Part shown: positions 7,801 through 15,905 of the stretch, one piece after another
Layout: each line of letters opens with the position of its first letter
Position numbering within the stretch: position 1 is the stretch's first letter
DNA from: RGDT01 sp964630925
GTDB taxonomy: Bacteria > Planctomycetota > Planctomycetia > Gemmatales > Gemmataceae
NCBI GenBank assembly: GCA_964630925.1
Contig: CAZVZK010000031.1
Coordinates: 1-64,000 of the forward strand
Direction: 5' to 3'
Length of the DNA stretch: 64,000 bases
Translations under genes and position numbers: made by a program
The notes under the pieces: generated by a model
Databases searched by the model: none
What the model was told of the DNA's origin: nothing
What the model saw: the letters and a program-made list of their open reading frames with translations, nothing else

Positions 7801-9795
7801 GTCCTGCCCGTCCTCATCGGCGAGAGGCCCGGCGATCAGGTGCGCTTCCCCACGCTCCTCGGCGGCCAGGGCGGCGAGGCACTCGACGGCGTGGTCCGCG
7901 GCGTGCTGGCCGTGGGCGGCGAGCCGCTGGAGCGCCTGCTGCTCGCCCTGCTCGACAACGGCCACGACATCGTGCCCGCCGGGTGGACGCAGACGGCGGC
8001 CCACGCCACGCCGTCGCGCGTCGATGGCACGGCACGCCAGGAGGCGCTCGCCGTCATGCTCGATCAGGTGCGTTCGGCGACGGTGCGCCAGGAGGTGCGC
8101 CGCCGCCTCGCGCCCGGCCTGGGCCGCACGCGGAAGCTGCGCAACCTCGCCCGCACCTTCGCCTGGGGCGTCCGGCTGGGCAGGCAGCTCACGGGCGAGC
8201 TGTTCGACCTGGAGATGATCGCCGGCGAGGAGCTGGGCTACACGCGCTTCGACCAGTTGAAGCTCTTCATCTCACCGCTGCCTATCCTGCGCGGCGAGCA
8301 GGACGGGCGCGAGGTCGTCAAGGGGCTGATCCTGCACGAGTACGGCCACCACCTGTACCACAAGGGCCCCGGCGATAAGGACGTGTGGGCGCGGGCGCAG
8401 AAGGAGAAGATGCACCCCCTGCTCAACCTCGTCTCCGACGAGCACCTGGAGCGTAACCTGCGGTCGAAGGACGAGGAGTACGGCAACCTCATCAAGACGC
8501 TCGACGCCTACGCCTTCCAGCACGCCGCCCGCGAGATTGATGTCAGCGGCCTGCTTTCATCGCTGGGCAGCCGGGCGTTCCACGTCCTGACGAGCCTGAC
8601 CCTGCACGCGGGCCGCGGCGCCGGGACGGTGCGTGTCTCCGCCGGCGGGCTGCTCCATCAGATGGACCGCGCCGGCCTGAGCTTCGCCCGCTTCATGCGT
8701 GCCCTGCGCATGGGCCTGGGCAACCGCCACGGCGACGAGAAGGTGGGCCGAGGGCTGGAGCTGTTCAAGGGGGCGGCGTTCCGCTCCTCGACGATGCCGC
8801 GGATGTACGAGATCGCCAAGGAGCTGCGGCGCATCTTCGGCGAGGAGACGGAGATCCTCAACTGCGTCGGCCAGGACGGCACGATGTGCGGCACCGGCGA
8901 GGAGGTCATCGTCCTCGGCGACGGCATCACGAACGACGAGCTGCAGCGGGCCATCCAGCGGGCATTGGAGGATCCGACGGATCAGGAGCCGGAGAAGGGC
9001 AGCCCGGTGCGGACGATCAACCGCGGCACGAATCTCGACTTCCCGCTGATCGACCTCGTCCAGCCGAAGGCCTTCGACCCGCGCAAGTACGCGAAGTACG
9101 CCCGGCGGGTGTCGCGCCAGGCCCGCCGCCTGCGCGAGGTGCTGCTGTCGCTCGGCCTCGCGCTGGAGCCGCGGCCGATGCGCGTGCGCGGCAAGTCCCT
9201 GGACCGCTCGCGCCTGCTGCCGCTGGTCATCAAGAACGACCCGCGCGTCCTGACGGCGCGCGAGACGGTGTTCCGCACCGACCTGTTCCTCGGCGTGCTG
9301 ATTGACTGCTCCGGCTCCATGAGCATGGGCGAGAACATCGAGAAGGCCAAGCTCTTCGCCGCCCTCCTCGCAGAGGCGGCGCGGGGCCTGCGCGGCATCG
9401 ACGTGCGGTTCTGGGGCTTCACCGACCGCCGCATCCACGACTGCGGCGACGCGACGCGCCCGGCCATCCACGACCTCGCCGCGTCGGAGGGCAACAACGA
9501 CTCGGCGGCGCTGTACCACGCCTCGCTGGAGGCCAAGGCGTCACGGCGGCGGGCCAAACTGCTCGTGATGATCAGCGACGGCTCGCCGACGGAATGCACG
9601 GTCGAGTCGCTGCGCAACCTGGTGCGTCGGCTGACGGGGCGGCAGGGCTACCTGTGCGCCCAGGTGGCTGTGCGGCCCCTCGATGACGTGTGCTTCCCGC
9701 ACTACGTGCTGCTGGAGGAGGGCCGGGTGGACGAGGCGGTCAAGAAGTTCGGGCAGGTCATCCTGCGCCTGGTGCGGCAGGCGCTGGGGGTGTGA
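4822..9795 (+). CDS. giant HEAT-repeat / HExxH metallopeptidase-like / VWA protein
   Basis: 1657 residues with no signal peptide, so probably cytosolic. Residues 1 to about 1080 are an alpha-helical solenoid of HEAT-like repeats (for example RRAAAAALAGASGHSAWVGI and EEAVRLAALEALRE). A zincin-like core follows: H1172-E-Y-G-H1176, then D1206-E-H-LERNLR, a plausible third ligand region. The C-terminal 180 residues are a von Willebrand A domain with an intact MIDAS start, D1495-C-S-G-S-M-S, and the later strand LLVMISDGSP. The arrangement resembles predicted VWA-associated metallopeptidases (DUF2201-like), but with an unusually large HEAT scaffold fused in front. Start ATG 4822 is the first that gives conserved helical sequence. 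No AAA+/MoxR partner is adjacent. The function is likely metal-dependent complex assembly or proteolysis on a scaffold; the substrate is unknown. Confidence 0.8.
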   Translation: MRDLLLYRLLRATPLDADAVLPLLRELPSLPVQERAAFLGYLRTALTHADPEIRRAAAAALAGASGHSAWVGITDALRDPEEAVRLAALEALRESCRHDGPRWIHALFHRDPAVRRAAIDPARPSPLQWQAKLYLLPDEECRPALKAELDKHGADKDVVALLVGYMRDGAFTPEDVRRWTRDLRWNAWLGYLAPLLPRTDDPTPLLDDAMKPDFPSRVPPLEADRLTDLLALFWDVADAPFFTLLSNAALSEAPAFRGWLAYRLLLHGLHAGRWPAQALDLACVLWPFALACDWLPEVMRREALAAFYEAADRCPRFDAARIKPLLVLPVVRYTGEALLDPWAAGAVLHAVEGKPYELLKDIPEEELAEGFRRDFARAVNLLRVPERGSQGRLAFVEMITKRAGADAPRMLALLAATVPADQLDFLDGFSLRTMQEVHEALLAIEASGKALTDNKVVRLAGKIASRFAPEAITAFLTAWLTSPVPESPLSIAVLGRFFHEGHAEATVKDLAALAAPALATFVRLLPGIPGIPYERETELAHLLRGHPDPGVSAWAVARTTPKAEEPSETPQVRTGVIAHIAAVASPSVPACVSLLSSGDAMDEVVAAFARCSSPDPAFVQALDLEMVRLWRGNMALPFLGHAWLYRWDQHLSHLSRQFAPGGSAPAGQGMAAFLRWATGLSAPALADRLWLVGARLLDHWRWHDAPRHAATLDARLGAALVEALPGRHGDTALTLLLGWKDRCPPSALGALEGVRQKLALILGELPQAIRERLAGWVGDFTAPVTQGAAPVEEEKLSLSPEALEKAAAGLDDRKAIPAARQLLGMGRPGAERLARAIASNHAVTWPLALLPLLPGADASVRKALEALVRSPLGDPQTRFRVGRALWATPDVDDVEHLIAAVCAGSPPGWLNGDDTGWLTANYAGPEDELALRLITSPHPAAHGRAVHRLAGDNPLPPASRAALLAFLEVGTTRLRAFRVQAAAALHAAGERDSVLPVLIGERPGDQVRFPTLLGGQGGEALDGVVRGVLAVGGEPLERLLLALLDNGHDIVPAGWTQTAAHATPSRVDGTARQEALAVMLDQVRSATVRQEVRRRLAPGLGRTRKLRNLARTFAWGVRLGRQLTGELFDLEMIAGEELGYTRFDQLKLFISPLPILRGEQDGREVVKGLILHEYGHHLYHKGPGDKDVWARAQKEKMHPLLNLVSDEHLERNLRSKDEEYGNLIKTLDAYAFQHAAREIDVSGLLSSLGSRAFHVLTSLTLHAGRGAGTVRVSAGGLLHQMDRAGLSFARFMRALRMGLGNRHGDEKVGRGLELFKGAAFRSSTMPRMYEIAKELRRIFGEETEILNCVGQDGTMCGTGEEVIVLGDGITNDELQRAIQRALEDPTDQEPEKGSPVRTINRGTNLDFPLIDLVQPKAFDPRKYAKYARRVSRQARRLREVLLSLGLALEPRPMRVRGKSLDRSRLLPLVIKNDPRVLTARETVFRTDLFLGVLIDCSGSMSMGENIEKAKLFAALLAEAARGLRGIDVRFWGFTDRRIHDCGDATRPAIHDLAASEGNNDSAALYHASLEAKASRRRAKLLVMISDGSPTECTVESLRNLVRRLTGRQGYLCAQVAVRPLDDVCFPHYVLLEEGRVDEAVKKFGQVILRLVRQALGV

Positions 9796-9889
9796 GCTGT
9801 CACCACGCCCGGTTGCGCACACGCATGCCGGAGGCGGGATGGCCACCTCGTCACACACTGCCGGCGCCGAGTCACACGGCCACTTCCGG

Positions 9890-10007
9890 GAGTCACCTGC
9901 TCACAGGCGCGCCTCGAGTGAGCAGGTGACTCGGCGTCAATCGACACTCCGGGTCACGGGCCGGCCCGGACTGCGCGAGTCACCTGCTCACCTGATCACC
10001 TGCTCAC
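9890..10007. repeat. GTCACCTGCTCA inverted and direct repeats
   Basis: GAGTCACCTGCTCA occurs at 9890-9903, inverted at 9919-9932 (perfect 14-bp arms, 15-base spacer) and again directly at 9977-9990, running into CACCTGAT/CACCTGCT 8-bp tandem units up to 10007. It fills the intergenic space between the HEAT/VWA gene and the hydrolase gene. REP-like or terminator role possible. Confidence 0.75.
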
Positions 10008-10150
10008 CCCGCGCAATCGCCGTGGCCGGGCTCTCGCCACCGTCACACCCTCAAGGGCTGCCGTAATAGGGGAAGGGGGCACGCCGCACCCTTCGGCGGC
10101 CTACCCGCCCGCCGTGAGCCCGCTCGTTCGGCCTTCTTGGAGGACGGCCC

Positions 10151-11632
10151 GTGTTCCGACGCAATGCCTGGATCGGGGCCGTCGCGCCCTTTCTGCTCGT
10201 GTTCGCCGCGCTGCTCGAAGGCGCCGGGGCCAGGGCCGCCGCACCGCCCACCCCGAAGGGCCCCGAGGGCACGTGGGCCTACCTCTTCGGCGTCTCACCC
10301 TTCGGCGGGACGTGTGGCTTCCTCACCCTGGAGAGAGGGCCGAAGGGATCTCTGGTCGCGTCGTTCGAGGACCCGCAGAGCCGGCGGACGCAGAATTTTT
10401 CCTTCGTGACCGTCAAGGGCCGCAACGTGCAGGTCCTGGAGTTCGGCCTCGTGTCGATCTTCGAGGCGGAGCTGTCGCCGGACGGGGCCACCCTCAACGG
10501 GAAGTTAATGCTCGGCGGCAGTTGGCAGCCCCTCCGGCTGTTCCGGTACAACGGCGAGCGGCCGAAATTCCCCCGCCCCCAGGAGCCGAAGAAGCCCTAC
10601 CCCTACGACGAGGAGGAGGTGACGTTCCCCGTCGGCAAGGACGGCGTCCGTCTCGCCGGCACTCTGACGCGGCCCCGCGGCGCCGGCCCGCACCCGGCGG
10701 CCCTGCTCATCTCCGGCTCCGCGCCGGTGGACAGGGACGGCTCCTCCGCCGGCCACATGCCTTTCCTGGTCCTGGCGGACGCCCTCACCCGGCGCGGGCT
10801 GGCCGTCCTCCGGGTGGACGCGCGGGGCGTCGGCAGGTCAGGCGGGAAGGCAGGCCTGGCCACCACCACGGAGCGCGTTGCGGATGTTGAGGCGGCGCTG
10901 GCCTTCCTGCGGAAGCGAGAGGACATCGCCCCCGGGCGCGTCGGCCTGGTCGGCCACAGCGAGGGGGCGTCGGTGGCGGCGCTGACGGCCTCGCGGGACC
11001 GGGACGTCGCCTGGCTCGTCCTTCTGGCCGCGCCCGGCCTCCCCGGCGACCGGCTCATGCTCTGCCAGGCCGAGAGGGGCTGGCAGGCCCTGAAGCCCCT
11101 CGGCCTGACCGACGCCTTCATCGAGTTCCAGATCGGCCTCCAGAAGAAGACGGCCGAGGCCCTCAAACGCGCCCCGGACGAGTCCAGTGCCGACGAGGCC
11201 CTCAAGGCTGTCCTGGCCGGGGCCCGGGCCGACCTCACCAGGGAGCAACGCCGGCGCATGGGGGTGGGTGAAGGCTTCCAGGTTGGGGCTGTCGGCAGCG
11301 CGCGTTGGCTGCACCACTTCGTCACCCACGACCCCCGCGAGGCGCTCAGGAAGGTCCGCTGCCCGGTCCTCGCCCTCAACGGCGACACGGACCTGCTCGT
11401 CTGGTCGAAGGAGAACCTCCCCGAGGTCGAGAAGGCGCTCAAGGCGGGCGGCAACCGCGACTGCACGATCAAGGAGCTGCCGGGCCTCAACCACATGCTC
11501 CAGACGAGCCGGACGGGCAGGCCGATGGACTACGTCATGATCGACGAGACCATCGCCCCCTCGGCGCTGAAGCTGATCGGCGACTGGGCCGCCGGGCAGA
11601 AGGGCCGGGCCGCTTCCGCCCGTCCCCGATAA
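10151..11632 (+). CDS. secreted alpha/beta hydrolase
   Basis: 493 residues with an N-terminal signal peptide (hydrophobic GAVAPFLLVFAALLEGAGA, cleavage near ARA). Residues 35-145 form a beta-rich domain of unknown role; the rest is an alpha/beta hydrolase. The catalytic triad is visible: the nucleophile elbow GHSEG with Ser270, an acid in NGDTD (Asp412 or Asp414) and His448 in GLNHML. The oxyanion region LLISGSAPVDRDG and the sequence VDARGVGRSGG are typical of secreted dienelactone hydrolase or BAAT-like esterases. The GTG start has GGAGGA 7-12 bases upstream. It stands alone between intergenic repeats on the left and minus-strand genes on the right. The substrate cannot be deduced; probably an extracellular ester or peptide bond. 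Confidence 0.85.
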   Translation: MFRRNAWIGAVAPFLLVFAALLEGAGARAAAPPTPKGPEGTWAYLFGVSPFGGTCGFLTLERGPKGSLVASFEDPQSRRTQNFSFVTVKGRNVQVLEFGLVSIFEAELSPDGATLNGKLMLGGSWQPLRLFRYNGERPKFPRPQEPKKPYPYDEEEVTFPVGKDGVRLAGTLTRPRGAGPHPAALLISGSAPVDRDGSSAGHMPFLVLADALTRRGLAVLRVDARGVGRSGGKAGLATTTERVADVEAALAFLRKREDIAPGRVGLVGHSEGASVAALTASRDRDVAWLVLLAAPGLPGDRLMLCQAERGWQALKPLGLTDAFIEFQIGLQKKTAEALKRAPDESSADEALKAVLAGARADLTREQRRRMGVGEGFQVGAVGSARWLHHFVTHDPREALRKVRCPVLALNGDTDLLVWSKENLPEVEKALKAGGNRDCTIKELPGLNHMLQTSRTGRPMDYVMIDETIAPSALKLIGDWAAGQKGRAASARPR

Positions 11633-11704
11633 TGCGGTGACAGCCAACAGGCAGCCCCCTTCACCAGCGCCTACCCCTCGCCGAGAGCGACGTCGAACGC
11701 GGCA

Positions 11705-11806
11705 TCATGGTCTTCTTTGAAGTAGGAAGTAGAAAGCCGTTACCACGCCAAGGCAAACAACGGGGCCAAGGATGAGTACGAAGGCGAACCACCAACCTCC
11801 GCCCAT
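11705..11806 (-). CDS. 33-residue single-span membrane protein
   Basis: A very small gene: ATG at 11806 with AAGGAG five bases upstream, ending with TGA at 11705-11707. The product is MGGGWWFAFVLILGPVVCLG continuing to FLLQRRP: one transmembrane segment (residues 5-29) and a short basic tail, predicting an N-out/C-in topology. It follows the minus-strand gene ending at 11835 by 28 bases and may share its transcript. The strong ribosome site and amphipathic layout support a real gene; function unknown. Confidence 0.5.
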   Translation of the reverse strand: MGGGWWFAFVLILGPVVCLGVVTAFYFLLQRRP

Positions 11807-11834
11807 CTGCTCCTTCCCTTGTCGATTCATCGAT

Positions 11835-12479
11835 CTAACCCTTTCCGAGGACGAGGTCCAACGCCCAGCATCCGCGGACATGTGGCCCCGGTGAGCGCAG
11901 GTGCGTCAGGATGTCGGCGTCGGTGCATCCCGCCTCCTCCAGCGCGTCGGAGAGGACGGCGAGGCGGGCGTTGTCGAGATGCCCGCTGGGAAGGTGGCAG
12001 TTCTCGTAGGCCGCCCGCGCCAGCGAGTGTACGGCAGAGGTCCGACATTCGGGCAAGAGCGACGCCACCCGGAATGGGTTGCCGAAGACCTCGCGGAACA
12101 GGCGAGCCTGTTCCGCTCCGGGATGTGCCTTCCCTCCCCGCTCTTTTCGGAGGAGGTGACAGGCGAGCGACGCCGCCAGCCAATTCGGCTCCTCCGCAGT
12201 CAACTGCTCCAGCATCCGGCCGGGGGAGTCCAGGTGCCGATACTCGATGCGACCCCTGGCCGCCACCAGCTCTCCCAGGGATGCCAATCCGTCGGCGTGG
12301 CGTTCGGCGGTATCCAGGGCATCCTGCCAGCGGGCGTCCCAATACCCCCGGCACAGGGGCCGGCAGCAGGCGACGAGGAAGAGGCGTTCGAGACGTGCGA
12401 GCCTGGCTGTCCCCCGAACGGGGACGAGGCGCGTGAGCAGGGCGAGATCATCGCACGCCAGCCACTCTGCCTCCGTCAT
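11835..12479 (-). CDS. Gemmata-type paralogous family protein
   Basis: 214 residues. Opens with MTEAEWLACDD and contains LERLFLVACCRPL, a middle helical section (TAERHADGLASLGELVAARG), ARLFREVFGNPFR, and ends with LSDALEEAGCTDADILTHLRSPGPHVRGCWALDLVLGK. This layout is that of a protein family present in many copies in Gemmataceae genomes, where the middle section is often a long Ala/Arg-rich helix; here the middle is short. No enzymatic motif is visible and the function is unknown. GGAGGTAGCCAC precedes the ATG, a strong ribosome site. The 33-residue membrane protein lies immediately downstream. Confidence 0.75.
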   Translation of the reverse strand: MTEAEWLACDDLALLTRLVPVRGTARLARLERLFLVACCRPLCRGYWDARWQDALDTAERHADGLASLGELVAARGRIEYRHLDSPGRMLEQLTAEEPNWLAASLACHLLRKERGGKAHPGAEQARLFREVFGNPFRVASLLPECRTSAVHSLARAAYENCHLPSGHLDNARLAVLSDALEEAGCTDADILTHLRSPGPHVRGCWALDLVLGKG

Positions 12480-12507
12480 GTGGCTACCTCCGAGTCAGAC
12501 TTGGCGC

Positions 12508-13815
12508 TCACCCCAGCACGCCCCCCAGGATCTCCACGCAGCGGTCCACCTGCGCCGCCGTGATGCACAGCGGCGGGCAGAAGCGCACCGCGTTCTCGCC
12601 GCAGCCCAGCAGCAGCAGGCCCTTGTGGAACGCCGCCTGCACCACCGCGTCACGCCGCGCCGGCGTCGGCAGGTCCATCGCCACCATCAGCCCCAGCCCG
12701 CGCACGTCGCCCACCTCGGGGTGCCGCGCCTGCAACCCCTTCAACCCCGCCCGCAGCCGCTCGCCCATCGCGTGGGCGTTCGCCGTGTACCCCGCGTCGA
12801 GCAACTCCATCGTCGCCAGGGCCGCCCGGCACGCCACCGGGTTGCCGCCGAACGTGCTGGCGTGGCTGCCCGGCGGCCAGTCCATGATGTCCCTCCGCGA
12901 CACGATGGCCCCCAGCGGCATCCCGCTCGCGATCCCCTTCGCCAGGCAGATGATGTCCGGCTCCACCCCCGAGTGCTCGCAGGCGAACATCTTCCCCGTC
13001 CGCCCCATGCCCGACTGCACCTCGTCCAGCACCAGCAGGATGCCGTGCCTGTCGCACAGCGCCCGCAGCGCCGGCAGGAACCCCGCCGGCGGCACGCGGT
13101 AGCCGCCCTCCCCCTGGATCGGCTCCACGAAGATGGCCGCGACCTCGTCCGGCGGTGCCGTCCGTTTCAACACCCCCTGCTCGATGGCCTTCACGCACTC
13201 GCACGCCGTCGCCGTGCAGGGCCCGCACTTCGACGGGTAGTCCACGTGGTGGATGTCGGGCACCAGCGGCCCCATGTGCCGGCGATGCACCAGCTTCGAC
13301 CCCGACAGCGACATCGCCCCGTAGGTGCGCCCGTGGAAGCTGCCGAAGAACGACAGCACGCGCGACCGCCCCGTGTGGTGCCGCGCCAGCTTCAGCGCCG
13401 CCTCGATGGCCTCCGCCCCGCTGTTGGTGAAGAACACGCGCCGCTCGCTGCCCCACGGCCCGGCCTTCGCCAGCCGCTCCGATAGCTCGATCTGCGGGCC
13501 GTAGTAGAAGTCCGTCCCCGACATGTGCAGCAGCTTGTCGGCCTGGTCCTTGATCGCCGCGGTGACATGTGGATGACAGTGCCCCGTGGCCGTCACGGCG
13601 ATGCCGGCGGTGAAGTCGAGGAACAGGTTGCCGTCCACGTCCTCGATGACGGCCCCGGACCCGCGTTCCACCACCAGCGGGTAGATGCGCGTGTACGACG
13701 GCGACACGTAACGCTCGTCGATGGCGAGCAGGGCCTTCGCCTTCGGCCCCGGCAAGGCGGTGGCCAGGTGCGGTACGTCCTTGCCGTCGAAGTGCCAGCG
13801 GGGATTCAGCTCCAT
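12508..13815 (-). CDS. class III aminotransferase (4-aminobutyrate/ornithine type)
   Basis: 435 residues. PLP-dependent fold type I class III enzyme: TNSGAEAIEAALKLARH (phosphate-binding region), SFHGRTYGAMSLSGS, LVLDEVQSGMGRTGKMFA (Asp binding the pyridine N), and LAKGIASGMPLGAI with Lys293 forming the Schiff base. Closest in layout to 4-aminobutyrate or lysine-type omega-aminotransferases. A Cys-rich insert, KCGPCTATACEC, lies before VKAIEQG and could bind metal; animal GABA transaminase has an Fe-S centre held by a CxxC, so this is worth noting. AAAGGAG lies upstream of ATG 13815. The aldehyde dehydrogenase gene is immediately upstream, so the two probably act in sequence: amine to semialdehyde to carboxylate. 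Confidence 0.85.
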   Translation of the reverse strand: MELNPRWHFDGKDVPHLATALPGPKAKALLAIDERYVSPSYTRIYPLVVERGSGAVIEDVDGNLFLDFTAGIAVTATGHCHPHVTAAIKDQADKLLHMSGTDFYYGPQIELSERLAKAGPWGSERRVFFTNSGAEAIEAALKLARHHTGRSRVLSFFGSFHGRTYGAMSLSGSKLVHRRHMGPLVPDIHHVDYPSKCGPCTATACECVKAIEQGVLKRTAPPDEVAAIFVEPIQGEGGYRVPPAGFLPALRALCDRHGILLVLDEVQSGMGRTGKMFACEHSGVEPDIICLAKGIASGMPLGAIVSRRDIMDWPPGSHASTFGGNPVACRAALATMELLDAGYTANAHAMGERLRAGLKGLQARHPEVGDVRGLGLMVAMDLPTPARRDAVVQAAFHKGLLLLGCGENAVRFCPPLCITAAQVDRCVEILGGVLG

Positions 13816-13829
13816 CGGAAACTCCTTTC

Positions 13830-13895
13830 GTAGAGCACGCTCCCAGCGTGCTCTCGCGCGGCGCAACGCCGGAGCACGCTGGAAGCGTGCTCTAC
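13830..13895. repeat. inverted GTAGAGCACGCT element
   Basis: Two 24-base arms, 13830-13853 and 13872-13895, are inverted copies with a single mismatch (consensus GTAGAGCACGCT-Y-CCAGCGTGCTC), and each arm is itself partly palindromic (GAGCACGCT/AGCGTGCTC). The element sits between the aldehyde dehydrogenase and aminotransferase genes and would fold into a long hairpin in the transcript. Confidence 0.8.
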
Positions 13896-13904
13896 GACAA
13901 GCCC

Positions 13905-15410
13905 TCAGCCCGGCGAGCCCTGGATGCTCGACGACAGCCCCTGCGCCATCTTGATCTCGTAGCCGTGGTTCACCGTCCATGCCACCCGGTGCGTCACCGC
14001 GTCCACCAGCGCCGCCGCCGACGGGTGCCCGTTGCCGCTCTTCTTCACCCCGCCGAACGGCAGATGAACCTCCGCGCCGATGCACGGCAGGTTCACGTAC
14101 CCCATGCCGTACTCGCACTCCTCGCGGAAGTACCGGATCCGCCTGAAGCTCTCCGTGATCACCGCCAGCGACAGCCCGTACTCCGCATCGTTGGCGATCC
14201 GCGCCGCGTCGGCGTCGTCCTTGAACGGCACCAGGGCGACGTGCGGCCCGAACACCTCCTCGCGCAGGCACCGCGAATCGTGCCGGTGACGCATCGCGTA
14301 GGCGCACGGCCCCACGAACCACCCGTTCAGCCCGCCGGGGTGGATGCGCTCCCCCGCGAGGAGCATCTTGTCGGCCTCCTCGCGCGCCAGGGCGTTGTAC
14401 GCTAGCACCTTCTCGACCGCGGCCTCGTTGATCAGCGGCCCGGCGAAGGTGTTCACATCCAGCGGGTCGCCGTAGCGGACGTTGGCCGCGTGCCTGGTGA
14501 ACTCCTCGACGTAGCGGTCGTAGATGGCGTGATGGATCAGGATGCGGCTCGCGGAGACGCACCGCTGCCCCGTCGTCTTGAACGCCGACAGGATGCCGGC
14601 GGGGATGGCGATGTCGCCGCGGGCGTCCTCGCACACGATGACCGCGTTCTTCCCGCCCATCTCGGCGGCCACGATGCGGTCCGGCATCGACGCCGAGATC
14701 TCCTGGATCTTGCGGCCCACCTCGTAGCTGCCGGTGAAGCACACCACGTTGACGCCGGGGTCGCGAACCAGCGCCTCGCCGGCCACGCCGTCGCCGTGGA
14801 CGAGGTTCAGCACGCCGGCCGGGAAGCCGGCCTCGACGAACAATTCCACCAGCCGCTGCCCCACCCCCGGCGTGTCCTCCGACGGCTTGAAGACGCAGGT
14901 GTTGCCCTCGACGAGCGACGGGCCGAGCATCCACAGGGGGACGGCGAAGGGGAAGTTCCACGGCGTGATGACGGCGACGACGCCCCACGGCTTGCGCAGG
15001 ACGTAGGCGTCCTTCTCGGCGATCTCGGAGGCGATCACCTGCCCGGCGGGCAGGCGTCCGGTGCCGAAGACGTACTGGATCATGTGCAGGCCTTCGACGA
15101 CCTCGGCGCGGCACTCCGCCAGCGCCTTGCCGCACTCGCGGGCCATGAGGCGGGCCAGGGCGTCCGTGTCGCGCTTGACCAGCTGCGCCAGGTTGTCGAA
15201 CAGCTCGGCCCGCAGCACGCGCGACGTGCGCCGCCACCCCGGCTGCGCCGCCCGCGCGGCGGCGACGGCCTCGCGCGCCACGGAGGCGTCGGCAGCGGGG
15301 AACGTGCCGATGACCTCGTCAGGGCGCGAAGGGGAGCGGCTATCGAAAGCGGTGCCGCCGTCGCGCCATTTCCCGGCGATGAGATTCCTTCCGACGATGG
15401 GAGTGTCCAC
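13905..15410 (-). CDS. aldehyde dehydrogenase (NAD(P)+)
   Basis: 501 residues, typical for the ALDH superfamily. Cofactor-binding residues lie in VAVITPWNFPFAVPLWML and FKPSEDTP; the general base Glu is in AAEMGGKNAVIV; catalytic Cys284 is in TTGQRCVSASR; and the C-terminal EEVFGPHVALVPF and LPFGGVKKSGNG complete the signature. Resemblance is to aminoadipate-/glutamate-semialdehyde type dehydrogenases. It is followed downstream by the class III aminotransferase, so the pair likely degrades an omega-amino acid (GABA, lysine-derived or similar); the exact substrate cannot be read. The ATG at 15410 gives the usual N-terminus (MDTPIVGRNLIAGKWRDGG). Confidence 0.88.
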   Translation of the reverse strand: MDTPIVGRNLIAGKWRDGGTAFDSRSPSRPDEVIGTFPAADASVAREAVAAARAAQPGWRRTSRVLRAELFDNLAQLVKRDTDALARLMARECGKALAECRAEVVEGLHMIQYVFGTGRLPAGQVIASEIAEKDAYVLRKPWGVVAVITPWNFPFAVPLWMLGPSLVEGNTCVFKPSEDTPGVGQRLVELFVEAGFPAGVLNLVHGDGVAGEALVRDPGVNVVCFTGSYEVGRKIQEISASMPDRIVAAEMGGKNAVIVCEDARGDIAIPAGILSAFKTTGQRCVSASRILIHHAIYDRYVEEFTRHAANVRYGDPLDVNTFAGPLINEAAVEKVLAYNALAREEADKMLLAGERIHPGGLNGWFVGPCAYAMRHRHDSRCLREEVFGPHVALVPFKDDADAARIANDAEYGLSLAVITESFRRIRYFREECEYGMGYVNLPCIGAEVHLPFGGVKKSGNGHPSAAALVDAVTHRVAWTVNHGYEIKMAQGLSSSIQGSPG

Positions 15411-15467
15411 GGTGCGGCCTCCTTGATGAGGCAGGGAGAGGGGGCGGGCTATGGGATTATAGGGGGG

Positions 15468-15905
15468 TCAGTCGGCGAGGGTGAACGTCCCGCCGGGGCC
15501 GTCGTAATGGAAGTGCATCTGATCGAGCAGGTCGCGCCCGATGATGGCCTCGACGGCGTCGAGCGGGTAGGGGAGGCCCATGACCGCAAGGTCCGTGAAG
15601 GCGAGGAGATCCGCGTAGGTCATGGTCAACAGGGTGAGATTGATCGTGTAGAGATCGACCTTGACTATCCCCCCGACATTCTGGGAAGTCCCGGCTCGGG
15701 TCGGGCGGAGCCCGAGCAGGCGAATGACGTGGGCGGACACGCAGGTCACGTTGCTGCCCGTGTCCACCAGGGCCGGTACTTGAAAAGGGGCGGGGGCCGG
15801 TTGCCCCTGCGCCAGACGATCCTGGGCGTCGGCCAGAGGCAGCCCCACACTGACGGGGAGGAGCGGCCCCTCATCGGGGTTCAAGGGGTAGGTTTCGCGG
15901 GGCAC
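15468..15905 (-). CDS. retropepsin-like aspartic protease (clan AA)
   Basis: 145 residues. The catalytic motif D48-T-G-S lies in VPALVDTGSNVTCVS, and the family's second landmark AIIGRDLLDQMHF is present at the C-terminus. Single-lobe proteins of this kind act as homodimers. No signal peptide, so probably cytoplasmic. The GTG start (15905) overlaps the end of the gene upstream (15881-16234) by 25 bases, implying translational coupling. The role is unknown; such pairs of a small helper protein and a DTGS protein look like a conserved unit in Gemmata-type bacteria, from memory. Confidence 0.8.
   Translation of the reverse strand: MPRETYPLNPDEGPLLPVSVGLPLADAQDRLAQGQPAPAPFQVPALVDTGSNVTCVSAHVIRLLGLRPTRAGTSQNVGGIVKVDLYTINLTLLTMTYADLLAFTDLAVMGLPYPLDAVEAIIGRDLLDQMHFHYDGPGGTFTLAD

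Noticed and set aside
4489..8004. A minus-strand open frame of about 1170 codons opposite the HEAT/VWA gene
   Set aside because: High GC with codon bias makes antisense frames open. The product is low-complexity Arg/Gly/Pro/Ala and lacks domains, while the plus strand shows conserved motifs.
9890..10007. CRISPR array
   Set aside because: Repeats are in both orientations, spacing is irregular and there are no unique spacers of constant length, nor cas genes.
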